Position numbers and translations under genes: made by a program. The notes beneath the pieces are model-generated. The model was given only the letters and a program-made list of their open reading frames with translations, did not search any database and was not told the DNA's origin. Source: JAHDCJ01 sp039028895 (GTDB lineage Bacteria; Bacteroidota; Bacteroidia; Chitinophagales; Saprospiraceae). From it: a stretch of 64,000 nt of DNA. The stretch is taken from positions 10,757 through 74,756 of the forward strand of contig JBCCHF010000034.1 of assembly GCA_039028895.1 (NCBI GenBank), in the 5' to 3' direction. Of this stretch, positions 18,447 to 27,797 are shown piece after piece (position 1 is the first letter of the stretch; every line of letters starts with the position of its first letter).

Positions 18447-20045
18447 ATGTCATTTAACCTCCAGAAGTATGGTATTGATGTTGAAGAAATCCACAGGAAT
18501 TCATCAGTACCAAAATTGTACGAAATTGGCCTCAGGCGAGAAAAAGGAACTGCTATTTCTGATGTAGGGGCTCTGCTCGTATATTCAGGTGAAAAGACAG
18601 GCCGAAGCCCTAAAGACAAAAGGATCGTTCGTCACCCTGATTCAGAAAACCATATCGACTGGGGAGAGATCAACATTGAACTCGACGAGCAAACTTTCAT
18701 GATCAACCATGAAAGAGCATTGGATTACCTCAATACCTGCGAGAGGCTATTCGTAGTTGATGCATTTGCAGGTTGGGATCCAAAATACCGCTTGAAAGTC
18801 CGAATCATTTGTACCCGGGCCTATCATGCATTATTCATGCAGAACATGTTAATCATGCCCTCAGCAGAAGAACTCGCCGAATTTGGTGAACCTGATTACG
18901 TTATTTTTAATGGCGGTGCCTTCCCGGCCAACCGTTACACCTCAAAGATGACATCAAAAACTTCTGTTGATGTTAATATTGAAAAACGGCAAATTGTAAT
19001 TCTGGGTACCGAGTATGCAGGGGAAATGAAGAAAGGTATTTTCTCTATTATGAATTATCTAATGCCACTTCAAGAAGTTTTACCAATGCATTGTAGTGCA
19101 AACGTTGGAGAGCAGGGAGATGTTTCCGTCTTGTTCGGCCTTTCGGGTACTGGAAAGACAACCTTAAGTGCTGATCCAAAAAGAAAACTCATTGGAGATG
19201 ATGAACATTGCTGGACCGATGACGGTGTTTTCAACATAGAAGGCGGTTGCTACGCGAAAGCTATTGATCTATCTGAGGAGAAAGAACCAGACATTTACCA
19301 TGCAATCAGGTTTGGAACAGTTCTGGAAAATGTCATATATGATGAGAAAACGAGGAAGGTGGATTATTCAGACACTTCAATTACCCAGAACACCAGGGCG
19401 TCTTACCCGATTCATTATATCGACAATATCCAGATGCCTTGTATGGCAGGACATGCCAATCACGTTATCTTTCTGACTTGTGATGCTTTTGGTGTTTTAC
19501 CTCCTGTGAGTAAACTTTCACCTGAGCAAGCGAGTTACCACTTTATTTCAGGTTACACCGCTAAAGTTGCCGGAACAGAGATGGGTGTAACAGAACCTCA
19601 AGCCACCTTTTCTGCGTGCTTTGGAGCCGCATTTATGATGTGGCACCCCAACAGATATGCTGAGCTATTAGCCGAAAAAATTAAAAAACATAATGCCACA
19701 GCCTGGTTAGTCAACACTGGCTGGACAGGTGGAGCATACGGTACGGGATCACGCATTAAACTGCGTTACACAAGAGCCATTATTGACGCTATTCACAATG
19801 GTGATTTCAAGAATGTCGAAACCATTACGGATATAGAATTCGGTTTTGCGATTCCAGTAGAATGTCCAAATGTACCATCAGAAATTCTGATCCCTAAAAA
19901 CACCTGGGCAGATAAGGTTGCCTACGAGGAGGCAAAAGCAAAACTTATTGGCTTGTTTCAAGATAATTTCACTGATTTCGCTTCTAATACCAACGAAGTG
20001 ATAGTGAATGCTGGCCCAAAATCCAATAAAGTTATTAGCACCTAA
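18447..20045 (+). CDS. pckA: Phosphoenolpyruvate carboxykinase (ATP)
   Basis: Converts oxaloacetate and ATP to PEP, CO2 and ADP; first committed step of gluconeogenesis. 532 residues from the ATG at 18447, the usual length. Motifs: [15 protein letters not shown] near 47-61, MHCSANVG near 214, kinase P-loop [15 protein letters not shown] (230-244), [21 protein letters not shown] near 252-272 and the C-terminal [15 protein letters not shown]. Single-gene unit with promoter box, inverted repeat and strong terminator, so it is probably regulated alone. Very sure. Confidence 0.97.
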   Translation: MSFNLQKYGIDVEEIHRNSSVPKLYEIGLRREKGTAISDVGALLVYSGEKTGRSPKDKRIVRHPDSENHIDWGEINIELDEQTFMINHERALDYLNTCERLFVVDAFAGWDPKYRLKVRIICTRAYHALFMQNMLIMPSAEELAEFGEPDYVIFNGGAFPANRYTSKMTSKTSVDVNIEKRQIVILGTEYAGEMKKGIFSIMNYLMPLQEVLPMHCSANVGEQGDVSVLFGLSGTGKTTLSADPKRKLIGDDEHCWTDDGVFNIEGGCYAKAIDLSEEKEPDIYHAIRFGTVLENVIYDEKTRKVDYSDTSITQNTRASYPIHYIDNIQMPCMAGHANHVIFLTCDAFGVLPPVSKLSPEQASYHFISGYTAKVAGTEMGVTEPQATFSACFGAAFMMWHPNRYAELLAEKIKKHNATAWLVNTGWTGGAYGTGSRIKLRYTRAIIDAIHNGDFKNVETITDIEFGFAIPVECPNVPSEILIPKNTWADKVAYEEAKAKLIGLFQDNFTDFASNTNEVIVNAGPKSNKVIST

Positions 20046-20060
20046 TAGATTGTTGAAAAT

Positions 20061-20103
20061 AAAAAAGCCGGATACTGACTGTGATCAGATATCCGGCTTT
20101 TTT
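20061..20103. terminator. Bidirectional terminator between pckA and topA
   Basis: AAAAAAGCCGGATA (20061-20074) pairs perfectly with TATCCGGCTTTTTT (20090-20103). An inner CTGA/TCAG stem extends the hairpin, with a 6-nt loop and one bulged A. A and T tracts on either side serve both convergent genes. Confidence 0.92.
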
Positions 20104-20118
20104 ATTTAGGAGACGAGT

Positions 20119-22647
20119 TTATTTTTTCTTTTTCTTCCCGAATGCTCCGGGTACAGCAGCGGCAATGATTGCCTTAACATCGGACAAAGTAAAAGAGTCA
20201 ACTACGTCTTTATCAACTTTTACCCCTTCCCATGTCTTTGGAATTTTCACATTCTTTTTTCCGAACCTGATAAATGGTCCATATCTCCCCTTCTCTACAA
20301 CAATATTCTCTTCTTCCCACTTATGAATGATCTTTTCAGCATCAGCTTGCAACTTTGCTTTTACCATTTCCACAGCCTTTGCACCATCAACTGATGCAGG
20401 GTCTGTTCCTTTAGGGATATTGACATAAATATTGTTCCACTTCAGGAATGGTCCGTAGCGGCCAGCTCCTTTTGTGATGGGTTTTTCCATGTAACTGGCG
20501 ATGGGCGCATCAGCTTTTTTCTTTTCTTCGATCAATTCTGTAGCCCTTTCCATGCTTATTTCCAATGGGTCTTCTCCTTTAGGGATGGAGATAAACTTGC
20601 CATCGTATTTAACATATGGTCCATATCTGCCAGCTCCTATGATTACGTCCAGACCTTCATACTCACCAAGTTTTTTTGGCAATTGAAATAAATCAAGAGC
20701 ACTTTCAAGATCAATAGTCTCTAGTGATTGTCCTGGCTTTAAGTTGGCGTATTTTGGTTTTTCGCCTTCTTCCAGTTCATCAGCTGTTCCAACCTGGGCT
20801 ACTGGTCCGAATCTTGACATGCGAACAAGAATAGTTCGTCCGCTTTTCGGATCTTTACCCAGATGACGTTCACCGGTGACCCTTTCAGCCTTTTCGAGGG
20901 TTTTAGCCACATTTTCATGGAATGGTTTGTAGAACGAGTCAATCATCTCATTCCAGTTTTCACCACCAGCTGCTATTTTATCAAATTCTTCCTCGATGAG
21001 AGCCGTAAAACGATAATTCATGATATTATCAAAATGCTCATCAAGGAAATCGCTTACCAGCAACCCTAAATCAGAAGGATGTAATTTCTTTTTATCGGCT
21101 CCTGTTATCTCCGATTTTTCGTTTTTCTCAATCTTATCTGCTTTCAGGGTCAATATGGAATAGTCTCTCTTTCGGCCCTCAATTGGGTCCTTAAGGATAT
21201 AACCCCTTGTTTTTTCGGTAATCTTGCTGATGGTAGGTGCATATGTTGATGGTCTTCCGATGCCAAGCTCTTCCATCTTTTTCACAAGACTCGCTTCTGT
21301 AAACCTTGCAGGAGGACGTGTGAATCTTTGAATGGCTTCTAGGTAATTCAAGTCAAGCATTTGCCCTTTTTCAAGCGGCGGCAACATGCCTTTTGCTTCA
21401 TTTTCTTCCTCGTCATCCGTGCCTTCAAGATAAACTTTCAGGAATCCATCAAACTTGATGACTTCACCAGTGGCTACCAACTTAGGATCAGCCTGCGTTG
21501 AAATGCCGATTGTAACCTCGGTTTTTTCAAGTCGAGCCTGTGCCATCTGTGACGCGACAGTTCTTTTCCAAATCAATTCATAAAGACGTTGCTGGTCGCG
21601 GTCTCCACCTGCAGAAGTATTTCCGAAACGGGTTGGACGTACAGCTTCGTGCGCTTCCTGCGCATTTTTTGTTTTGCCTTTATATTGACGGGTATGGACA
21701 TATTCAGCCCCATACTGTTGCTCTATCTGTTCTGCAATGGCTTGTATCGCGGATCCACTTAAAGTGGTCGAATCTGTTCGCATATAGGTAATATGTCCTG
21801 CTTCGTACAAGCGTTGGGCATTTATCATTGTACGAGATACGGAAAATCCAAGTTTACGACTGGCTTCTTGCTGTAATGTTGAAGTGGTAAAAGGAGCCGA
21901 AGGCGATCTTTTCATTGGCTTTACAGCAATATTCTCTATAGCATATTCCGCTCCAATACAATTTTCAAGAAAAGTCTGTGCTTCTTCTTCGGTATCATAT
22001 CTCCTGTCAAGGTCTGCTTTTAGTTTGACTATTTTACCAGCCGTATTTTTTACGTCAAAAATGGCAGAGGCCTTAAAGAAAGGCTTTGATTCAAACTCCT
22101 GGATAGCGCGTTCACGCTCCACGATCAACTTTACTGCTACAGACTGTACTCTTCCGGCAGACAATTTTCCTTTGACTTTTTTCCAAAGCAATTCGGATAA
22201 TTCGAATCCTACCAGTCTGTCAAGAACTCTTCTGGCTTGTTGGGCATTTACAAGATTGATATCTAATGATCTGGGCATGGAAATCGCCTTCTCTAGGGCA
22301 GGCTTGGTGATTTCCCGAAAAACAATCCGCTTCGTTGTATCCATATCAAGGCCCAGAACCTGGCAGAGGTGCCAGGAAATGGCTTCACCTTCACGGTCTT
22401 CATCCGTTGCGAGCCAGACTTCTTCAGCTTTTTTTACCCAGTCTTTGAGTTCTTTGACAACTTTTTTCTTTTCTGGGGAAATGACATATTTTGGTTTATA
22501 GTCATTTTCGATATCAACACCATTCTTTGTTTTTACTAAATCACGGATGTGGCCAAAACTTGATTTAACGGTAAAATCTTTCCCTAAATACCTTTCAATC
22601 GTTTTCGCTTTTGCCGGTGACTCTACTATGAGCAAGTTTTTAACCAT
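20119..22647 (-). CDS. topA: DNA topoisomerase I (type IA)
   Basis: Relaxes negative supercoils. 842 residues. TOPRIM domain with LLIVESPAKAKTIERYLG (5-22) and TDEDREGEA (81-89), SAGRVQSVAVKLIVERE near 163-179, active-site Tyr288 in ITYMRTDSTTLS, and FTEASLVKKMEELGIGRPSTYA near 470. Instead of Cys4 zinc fingers the C-terminus has three repeats around GRYGPYVKYDGKFISIPKG, GRYGPFLKWNNIYVNIPKG and GRYGPFIRF, then a Lys-rich end (GKKKKK), as in many non-proteobacterial enzymes. Promoter box at 22721 gives a ~65-nt leader. Convergent with pckA. Confidence 0.96.
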   Translation of the reverse strand: MVKNLLIVESPAKAKTIERYLGKDFTVKSSFGHIRDLVKTKNGVDIENDYKPKYVISPEKKKVVKELKDWVKKAEEVWLATDEDREGEAISWHLCQVLGLDMDTTKRIVFREITKPALEKAISMPRSLDINLVNAQQARRVLDRLVGFELSELLWKKVKGKLSAGRVQSVAVKLIVERERAIQEFESKPFFKASAIFDVKNTAGKIVKLKADLDRRYDTEEEAQTFLENCIGAEYAIENIAVKPMKRSPSAPFTTSTLQQEASRKLGFSVSRTMINAQRLYEAGHITYMRTDSTTLSGSAIQAIAEQIEQQYGAEYVHTRQYKGKTKNAQEAHEAVRPTRFGNTSAGGDRDQQRLYELIWKRTVASQMAQARLEKTEVTIGISTQADPKLVATGEVIKFDGFLKVYLEGTDDEEENEAKGMLPPLEKGQMLDLNYLEAIQRFTRPPARFTEASLVKKMEELGIGRPSTYAPTISKITEKTRGYILKDPIEGRKRDYSILTLKADKIEKNEKSEITGADKKKLHPSDLGLLVSDFLDEHFDNIMNYRFTALIEEEFDKIAAGGENWNEMIDSFYKPFHENVAKTLEKAERVTGERHLGKDPKSGRTILVRMSRFGPVAQVGTADELEEGEKPKYANLKPGQSLETIDLESALDLFQLPKKLGEYEGLDVIIGAGRYGPYVKYDGKFISIPKGEDPLEISMERATELIEEKKKADAPIASYMEKPITKGAGRYGPFLKWNNIYVNIPKGTDPASVDGAKAVEMVKAKLQADAEKIIHKWEEENIVVEKGRYGPFIRFGKKNVKIPKTWEGVKVDKDVVDSFTLSDVKAIIAAAVPGAFGKKKKK

Positions 22648-22720
22648 AAATAAAACAGGTCGTTAAAGGATTAATGAAAATAGTGCCGGGGGCAACGGGT
22701 CTATTTTCAATTCAAGATTG

Positions 22721-22728
22721 CAAATGTA
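22721..22728 (-). promoter_or_regulatory. topA promoter -7 box
   Basis: TACATTTG on the minus strand, exact TAnnTTTG match, 73 bp before the topA ATG. The leader contains a small TGCC-GGG-GGCA hairpin (22684-22694). Confidence 0.45.
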
Positions 22729-22802
22729 AAAAATCTTTGGGATTTAAAGATGTGTAGAATTATTACTAACGAGTATTATGCCTGCCATTGACTTAATCAC
22801 AT

Positions 22803-23519
22803 TCAATCCAAATGAAACAGATCTTGTATACCAGGTGTCCTTGCAACGTTAAACCCTTCAGCGAATTCATACCCAGCAGGCCGTCCCATCTCTCTCGCCC
22901 GTCCTTTAAGGAATTCAATAAACTCCTTACCTGAAATTGGCGTAACTGGTTCACTAGAATCAGGATTGAAAAATTGAGATTTATAAGCCATGATTGAAGC
23001 CATTTTGGCTTCCATATAATTGGATATATCAACAACAAAATCCGGTTTTCTATAGCGATCCTGAATATAATGGTATAAAAAACGGGGTCGCCATTTATCC
23101 TGGGCGGCTGCTTCCCTTTTCGTTTCTATCTTTTTCAAACCTGAAAGAAAACAGGCATCAGCAACGAGTTTTGCCGCCCTTCCATGGTCAGGATGTCTGT
23201 CATCTATCGCATTAGCAAAGATCATTTCGGGCTGGAAATGTCTTATTACCTCAATAATCTTAATCAAATTTTCCCTGGAATGTGTAAAAAACCCATCAGG
23301 TATACCAATATTTTCTCTAGCGGAGAGGCCCATAACACGTGCGGCTTCAGTTGCTTCTTCTTTACGTAATTCAGCTGAACCACGAGTACCTAATTCACCT
23401 GCTGTGAGATCAAGTATTCCTACCTTATAGCCAAGTTCAATATGTTTAAGAATCGTACCCGAACAGCTAAGTTCGACGTCATCAGGATGAGCGCTGATAG
23501 CCAGAATATCAAGTTTCAT
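22803..23519 (-). CDS. bshB1: Bacillithiol biosynthesis deacetylase BshB1
   Basis: Zn-dependent LmbE-family deacetylase that converts GlcNAc-malate to GlcN-malate. 238 residues. Metal motif SAHPDDVELSCSGT near 9-22 (His, Asp, Asp), LTAGELGTRGS near 38-48, FANAIDDRHPDHGRAAKLV near 99-117 with the second His pair, and the C-terminal GYEFAEGFNVAR. BshB1 proteins start MKLDILAIS.AHPDDVEL as here. It sits 13 bp behind the glutathione-peroxidase-like gene on the same strand, which links bacillithiol synthesis with peroxide removal. The next-step enzyme bshC is at 15057-16658. Confidence 0.94.
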   Translation of the reverse strand: MKLDILAISAHPDDVELSCSGTILKHIELGYKVGILDLTAGELGTRGSAELRKEEATEAARVMGLSARENIGIPDGFFTHSRENLIKIIEVIRHFQPEMIFANAIDDRHPDHGRAAKLVADACFLSGLKKIETKREAAAQDKWRPRFLYHYIQDRYRKPDFVVDISNYMEAKMASIMAYKSQFFNPDSSEPVTPISGKEFIEFLKGRAREMGRPAGYEFAEGFNVARTPGIQDLFHLD

Positions 23520-23532
23520 TCTCCGAAAGGTA

Positions 23533-24033
23533 TTATTTATTCAATAATTTTCGGATAGCTTTTTTGACTTTCCTGGAATTAGGCTTTGTTATACTATAAT
23601 AATAGTCTACCACCCGTCCTTGTTTGTCAACAAGGTATTTATGAAAATTCCATTTAGGAGGTGAAGATAAAACACCGTTTTCATTTTTGTTTGAAAGAAA
23701 TTTAAATAGGTCAATCGCCTTACTGCCTTTCACATGTACTTTATCAAAAATGGGATAAGTCGCATCATAATTAATGACACAGAACTGTTCGATAGCTTCG
23801 CCTTCCAACGGTTCCTGTCCGGCAAAATCATTTGAAGGAAATGCGAGTAATTCAAAATCCTCTCCTTTCAGTTCTTTGTAGAGTTCTTCCATTCCCTCCA
23901 ACTGGGGGGTAAACCCACATTTAGATGCGGTATTAACGATCAGTACAACTTTTCCCTCATAATCGGAAAGTGCTACCTCGTTACCTTTGGTATCCTTAAC
24001 GGAAAACTGGTGAATTGATTTTAGTTCTGCCAT
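23533..24033 (-). CDS. Glutathione peroxidase family thiol peroxidase
   Basis: 166 residues from the ATG at 24033; an in-frame TTG at 24060 would add nine unlikely residues. Family motifs: NTASKCGFTPQ with peroxidatic Cys39, FPSNDFAGQEP with Gln73, and KWNFHKYLVD with Trp128 and Asn129, the catalytic tetrad of Cys-type enzymes. Cys85 (IEQFCVINYD) is placed where non-animal, thioredoxin-dependent members carry the resolving Cys. The natural reductant is therefore probably thioredoxin, or possibly bacillithiol given the neighbour bshB1 (13 bp downstream). Upstream neighbour ffh is 49 bp away. Confidence 0.92.
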   Translation of the reverse strand: MAELKSIHQFSVKDTKGNEVALSDYEGKVVLIVNTASKCGFTPQLEGMEELYKELKGEDFELLAFPSNDFAGQEPLEGEAIEQFCVINYDATYPIFDKVHVKGSKAIDLFKFLSNKNENGVLSSPPKWNFHKYLVDKQGRVVDYYYSITKPNSRKVKKAIRKLLNK

Positions 24034-24082
24034 TTGGTTTGTTTTGAAACAAAACCCCAAAAAGATGCATTATGTTCAGCGG

Positions 24083-25423
24083 TTATCGCTTGCGCATATT
24101 TTTCATCATGCCCTGACCACCTCCTGGCATTTGTCCTTTTGACATCATATGCATCATCTTCTTCATGTTTTCAAACTGGCGGAGGAATTGGTTAACCTCA
24201 ACAATACTGTTACCGCTACCGTAGGCAATTCTCCTTTTGCGGCTACCATTCAGAATTTCAGGATTTTCTCTTTCCTCAGCGGTCATTGAATGAATAATCG
24301 CTTCTATTTTTTTGAAAGAATCATTATTAATGTCGAGATTCTTAGTCAATTTTCTCATGCCAGGGATCATACCAACGAGGTCTTTGATATTCCCCATTCG
24401 TTTGATATGATTTAACTGTGATAGAAAATCGTTGAAATCAAATTTGTTCTTTTTAATTCGTTTGTGTAGTCTTTCAGCCTCTTTTTCATCAAACTCTTCC
24501 TGGGCTTTTTCAACAAGAGAAACAATATCTCCCATCCCCAGGATCCTTGAGGCCATTCTGTCAGGATAAAAAACATCGAGCGTATCGAGCTTTTCTCCCA
24601 TACTGACAAACTTGATTGGCTTCCCAACGGTAAACCTGATGGTTAATGCAGCACCACCTCTGGTATCACCATCAAGTTTTGTGAGAACAACACCATCGTA
24701 ATTGATAACTTCGTTGAAGGCTTTAGCAGAGTTTACAGCATCCTGACCAGTCATGGAGTCAACCACAAACAAAGTCTCGGAAGGTGTAATGCCCATTTTG
24801 ATATTCTCAATCTCGGTCATCATCTCCTCATCAACTGCCAAACGACCTGCAGTATCGACGATCACTACATCATTGCCATTTTGTTTGGCATACTCAATAG
24901 CATTCTGGGCAATTTCAACAGGGTTTTTATTCTCAACTTCCTTGTAGACTGGCACATTAATCGATTCACCCAAAACAGTAATCTGATCAATTGCAGCTGG
25001 GCGATAAACGTCACAAGCTACCAGAAGTGGCTTTTTATTCTTTTTGGACTTAAGGTATAATGCCAGTTTTCCACTGAATGTAGTTTTACCGGACCCTTGA
25101 AGCCCAGCAACTAATACGACAGAAGGTTTCTCCTTCAGGTTGATCCCTGCTGCCTGACGTCCCATAAGGTCGACCATCTCTTCGTAAACGATCTTGACCA
25201 TGAGCTCGCCCGGCTTAACCGACTTGAGTACATTGCTTTCACCCAGGGCTTGTTCTTTTACCCGATCGGTGAAATCTTTGGCAATCTTATAGTTCACATC
25301 GGCACCTACCAGAGCTCTTCTGATCTCCTTGATTGAGGTGGCGACATTAATTTCAGTTATCTTGTTATCACCGGTCAACGTTTTAAACGCTCCTTCCAGC
25401 TTTTCCGATAAACTATCAAACAT
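24083..25423 (-). CDS. ffh: Signal recognition particle protein Ffh
   Basis: SRP54 GTPase that delivers nascent membrane and secreted proteins to FtsY and SecYEG. 446 residues. N domain (1-~90), G domain with AGLQGSGKTTFSGKLA (106-121), DVYRPAAIDQ near 138, DTAGRL near 189, TKLDGDTRGGAAL near 247, and a Met-rich M domain ending FENMKKMMHMMSKGQMPGGGQG. Promoter box at 25456-25463. Probably first gene of ffh-gpx-bshB1. Very sure. Confidence 0.97.
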   Translation of the reverse strand: MFDSLSEKLEGAFKTLTGDNKITEINVATSIKEIRRALVGADVNYKIAKDFTDRVKEQALGESNVLKSVKPGELMVKIVYEEMVDLMGRQAAGINLKEKPSVVLVAGLQGSGKTTFSGKLALYLKSKKNKKPLLVACDVYRPAAIDQITVLGESINVPVYKEVENKNPVEIAQNAIEYAKQNGNDVVIVDTAGRLAVDEEMMTEIENIKMGITPSETLFVVDSMTGQDAVNSAKAFNEVINYDGVVLTKLDGDTRGGAALTIRFTVGKPIKFVSMGEKLDTLDVFYPDRMASRILGMGDIVSLVEKAQEEFDEKEAERLHKRIKKNKFDFNDFLSQLNHIKRMGNIKDLVGMIPGMRKLTKNLDINNDSFKKIEAIIHSMTAEERENPEILNGSRKRRIAYGSGNSIVEVNQFLRQFENMKKMMHMMSKGQMPGGGQGMMKNMRKR

Positions 25424-25455
25424 CTCTTTCTATTTTTTTCTTTCTAAATGCTTTG

Positions 25456-25463
25456 CAAATATA
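25456..25463 (-). promoter_or_regulatory. ffh promoter -7 box
   Basis: TATATTTG on the minus strand matches TAnnTTTG; the ffh ATG follows 32 bp later. Confidence 0.45.
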
Positions 25464-25512
25464 CTGAATCAAGCGTGAAAATTCGCGGTAAAATCCAATA
25501 CTGCTAAAAATC

Positions 25513-25542
25513 AAAAAACCCGGAGCGCCATGCGAACCGGGT
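25513..25542 (-). terminator. Intrinsic terminator after the DUF4249 pair
   Basis: Stem ACCCGG (25518-25523) with CCGGGT (25537-25542), loop 13 nt; on the minus strand the stem runs into six T residues (25518-25513). It lies 22 bp beyond the stop of the 25565-26602 gene. Confidence 0.75.
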
Positions 25543-25564
25543 CATTCAATATGATTAAATTATT

Positions 25565-26602
25565 TTAGTCGCATGAAGGATCTCCGGTTTCGCGAAAACC
25601 AAGATCAGCAGTCAACGGATCTGTTGCTAATTCGTTTAAAACACTATTTGATACTACAACACCTTCAACTACTTCTTGTTTTCTAGTAGAGAAAATACCA
25701 AGCCCATTTGAAAGATTGGTATATTCATTTAGCGGAACAGTACCTGTAAGTCCTGAATTAGCTGCACCTACATTAATAAACTGCAGAAGCTCTTCACCAC
25801 CTGCATAAACAACTACATCAATACTTATGATGTCGCGGCATACGTTTGAAATAGGTTCGAGATTTGATGCCAGGAATTCCAGCAAAAGTGTATGGCTTAC
25901 TTCTGAAACTTTTCCAACGGTGGATGATTCAGGTTCCAGGCCACGGGCAAGACTCCAAAGAATATTTTTGACGACAGTGGTGCCATCTAGTACTTCCTGG
26001 TAATTGATTCTTATAAATAGATCATAGAACAAAGCGTTGTCAACTACGGTCCACTGGAAGGTGGCTGGCTGTAACTGATTCCATAATCTAAAGGTATTAC
26101 TAACATTAGGTGGTGGTGGTGTTTGAATATCAAATTCGCCGATTACTCCTGTTTCAGCAGTAACTGGTTCTGTATTATCACCAGTTGTAATTTCCAGTTT
26201 GTAACGATTATCTTCTTCCAGTGATTCGTCTGTCATGTAAACCCAGTTTGGGCTGGAAGCAAATACACCCTCTTCTCTTTCATATTGAGGTCCAAGAAGG
26301 TTAGCGTCGACAAGCTCGAGATCAATATTACCAATGAAAGCACCTCCACTTGACATTTCGACAAGCGTGGCTGTAACATTCTGAAAATAAAGGGAATCAG
26401 CAACCTGTGCAATTACTGTTGCATCCGTTGAAGGATCTAAAAAAGCTTTTTCAACTCTGACAAATTGTGTGTCTTTCCCAACATCAAGGAGCCCATAAAC
26501 TACAGGGATTTCCTGCCAGGAATCAACAACATCAAATTCATTTTCACAGCTTGTTCCTACGAGCAGGATAACAAGAAAAATTAAAAGTGCGGAATTTTTC
26601 AT
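25565..26602 (-). CDS. DUF4249 family lipoprotein
   Basis: 345 residues with a lipobox (MKNSALLIFLVILLVGTSC). DUF4249 features: YGLLDVGKDTQFVRVEKAFLDP near 37-58, a VTATLVE strand, a Cys-containing SNVCRDIISIDVVVYAGGEELLQFI region near 250-275 and the terminal GIFSTR...DLGFRETGDPSCD. Family members usually lie beside a TonB-dependent receptor; here none is adjacent. Paralog of the 26679-27707 gene 76 bp upstream, probably a tandem duplication. A TAnnTTTG box ends only 4 bp before its ATG, so its transcript may have almost no leader. Location: outer membrane lipoprotein, inferred. Confidence 0.8.
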   Translation of the reverse strand: MKNSALLIFLVILLVGTSCENEFDVVDSWQEIPVVYGLLDVGKDTQFVRVEKAFLDPSTDATVIAQVADSLYFQNVTATLVEMSSGGAFIGNIDLELVDANLLGPQYEREEGVFASSPNWVYMTDESLEEDNRYKLEITTGDNTEPVTAETGVIGEFDIQTPPPPNVSNTFRLWNQLQPATFQWTVVDNALFYDLFIRINYQEVLDGTTVVKNILWSLARGLEPESSTVGKVSEVSHTLLLEFLASNLEPISNVCRDIISIDVVVYAGGEELLQFINVGAANSGLTGTVPLNEYTNLSNGLGIFSTRKQEVVEGVVVSNSVLNELATDPLTADLGFRETGDPSCD

Positions 26603-26606
26603 CGGG

Positions 26607-26614
26607 CAAAGATA
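26607..26614 (-). promoter_or_regulatory. Promoter -7 box abutting the DUF4249 start codon
   Basis: TATCTTTG on the minus strand is an exact TAnnTTTG match, yet only four bases separate it from the ATG at 26602. If used, the mRNA would be leaderless or nearly so. Confidence 0.4.
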
Positions 26615-26678
26615 GTTTATTTCCGATTTTTTAAATGATTGGGTATTAACAAAGACAAAATTTTGACAAATTATGACA

Positions 26679-27707
26679 TTAGTTGCACGGAAATGCCTCA
26701 GAAGTAAATCCCAGGTGACCGGTTATTGGCCCTGCAGCCAGCTCTTCCCTAGTACTCAGGCTCAGGTTCATTGATGCTAATGTTTTGCGGTATCTGGTTG
26801 AAAATATCCCTCTCCCTTCGGAAAGGTTGGTGTACTCGGGAAAAGGCTCTGAACCGGTTACCCCTGATTGATTAGCTTCAAATACTTCAATATGCCTCAA
26901 GAGCTCCTCACCTCCTGCGTCTATATACATGGTAACCTCTCCGGTTATCCGGCACATGCCAGGGATTTCAGGAACGTTGGCAGCAATAAATGAATAGAAG
27001 CGTTCTCCATCCACCTCTACTCTTCCTGCTATTCCGTCAGGTTTAACTTTTGTAGCGATCTTCCACTCCAGAACGTGGTTTTCACTTAACCAGGGACTAC
27101 CTGTTGGGAAATCCCGATATTCAAGAATCATTGTAATCTCAAAGAATTTTGCCTGTGGTAAAACCTCCCAAACGATATCCGTATCCTCTTCAGGATTAAA
27201 GTCAATAAAATTACCGGCCTGGGGCGTAAATACATCGTAATCTGGAATCACAGCCGTTTCAGCAGTCACAAATACATCCCCTTCTGCTGTCGAAACCTCT
27301 AATCGGTAAATGGAGGAGCTATTTATTGGTTCCAGAGTTTTGTAGACAAAATTCGGGGTTGTGGCAAAAATTCCCTCTATTTTGGGATAACCCTCATTAT
27401 TGGCGTCCACCTGGGTCATGGTGATAATTTCTCCGGGCACACCTGCATCAAGAGCGACTAATCTTACATCGGCATTTTCATAGTAAAGCGAATCAGCTTC
27501 CTGGGCAAGAATTAAGGCTGAGACCTCAGGGTCTAAAAATGCTTTTTCTACCCGTATATACTGTGCGGTATCTCCTTCATTGAGCAGTCCATAAACGATT
27601 GGAATGTTTTTCCAGTCATCGACAACTTCGAAAGTATTTTCACAACTATTTAAGGAAAGGACAAAAAAAACAATAAAAAGGAGGGTATAAAAACGCCAGT
27701 AATTCAT
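26679..27707 (-). CDS. DUF4249 family lipoprotein, upstream paralog
   Basis: 342 residues from the ATG at 27707, chosen because the lipoprotein signal (MNYWRFYTLLFIVFFVLSLNSC) begins there; the upstream ATG at 27731 would put nine polar residues before it. Same layout as the next gene: YGLLNEGDTAQYIRVEKAFLDP, PGMCRITGEVTMYIDAGGEELLRHI and EYTNLSEGRGIFSTR with a final Cys. About 40% identity to the neighbour by eye in the matched blocks. Divergent from panB. Function unknown; no TonB receptor beside it. Confidence 0.8.
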   Translation of the reverse strand: MNYWRFYTLLFIVFFVLSLNSCENTFEVVDDWKNIPIVYGLLNEGDTAQYIRVEKAFLDPEVSALILAQEADSLYYENADVRLVALDAGVPGEIITMTQVDANNEGYPKIEGIFATTPNFVYKTLEPINSSSIYRLEVSTAEGDVFVTAETAVIPDYDVFTPQAGNFIDFNPEEDTDIVWEVLPQAKFFEITMILEYRDFPTGSPWLSENHVLEWKIATKVKPDGIAGRVEVDGERFYSFIAANVPEIPGMCRITGEVTMYIDAGGEELLRHIEVFEANQSGVTGSEPFPEYTNLSEGRGIFSTRYRKTLASMNLSLSTREELAAGPITGHLGFTSEAFPCN

Positions 27708-27797
27708 ACTCAAAATTTCTTCTAAATGCATCAAAAATAATGCTAAACATTATCTTGCAGCCGATTTTTAATTGAATTAGTCATCAAATAACTGAAA

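Noticed and set aside
25565..27707. SusD-like function of the DUF4249 pair
   Set aside because: They lack SusD-type TPR helices and any neighbouring SusC receptor.
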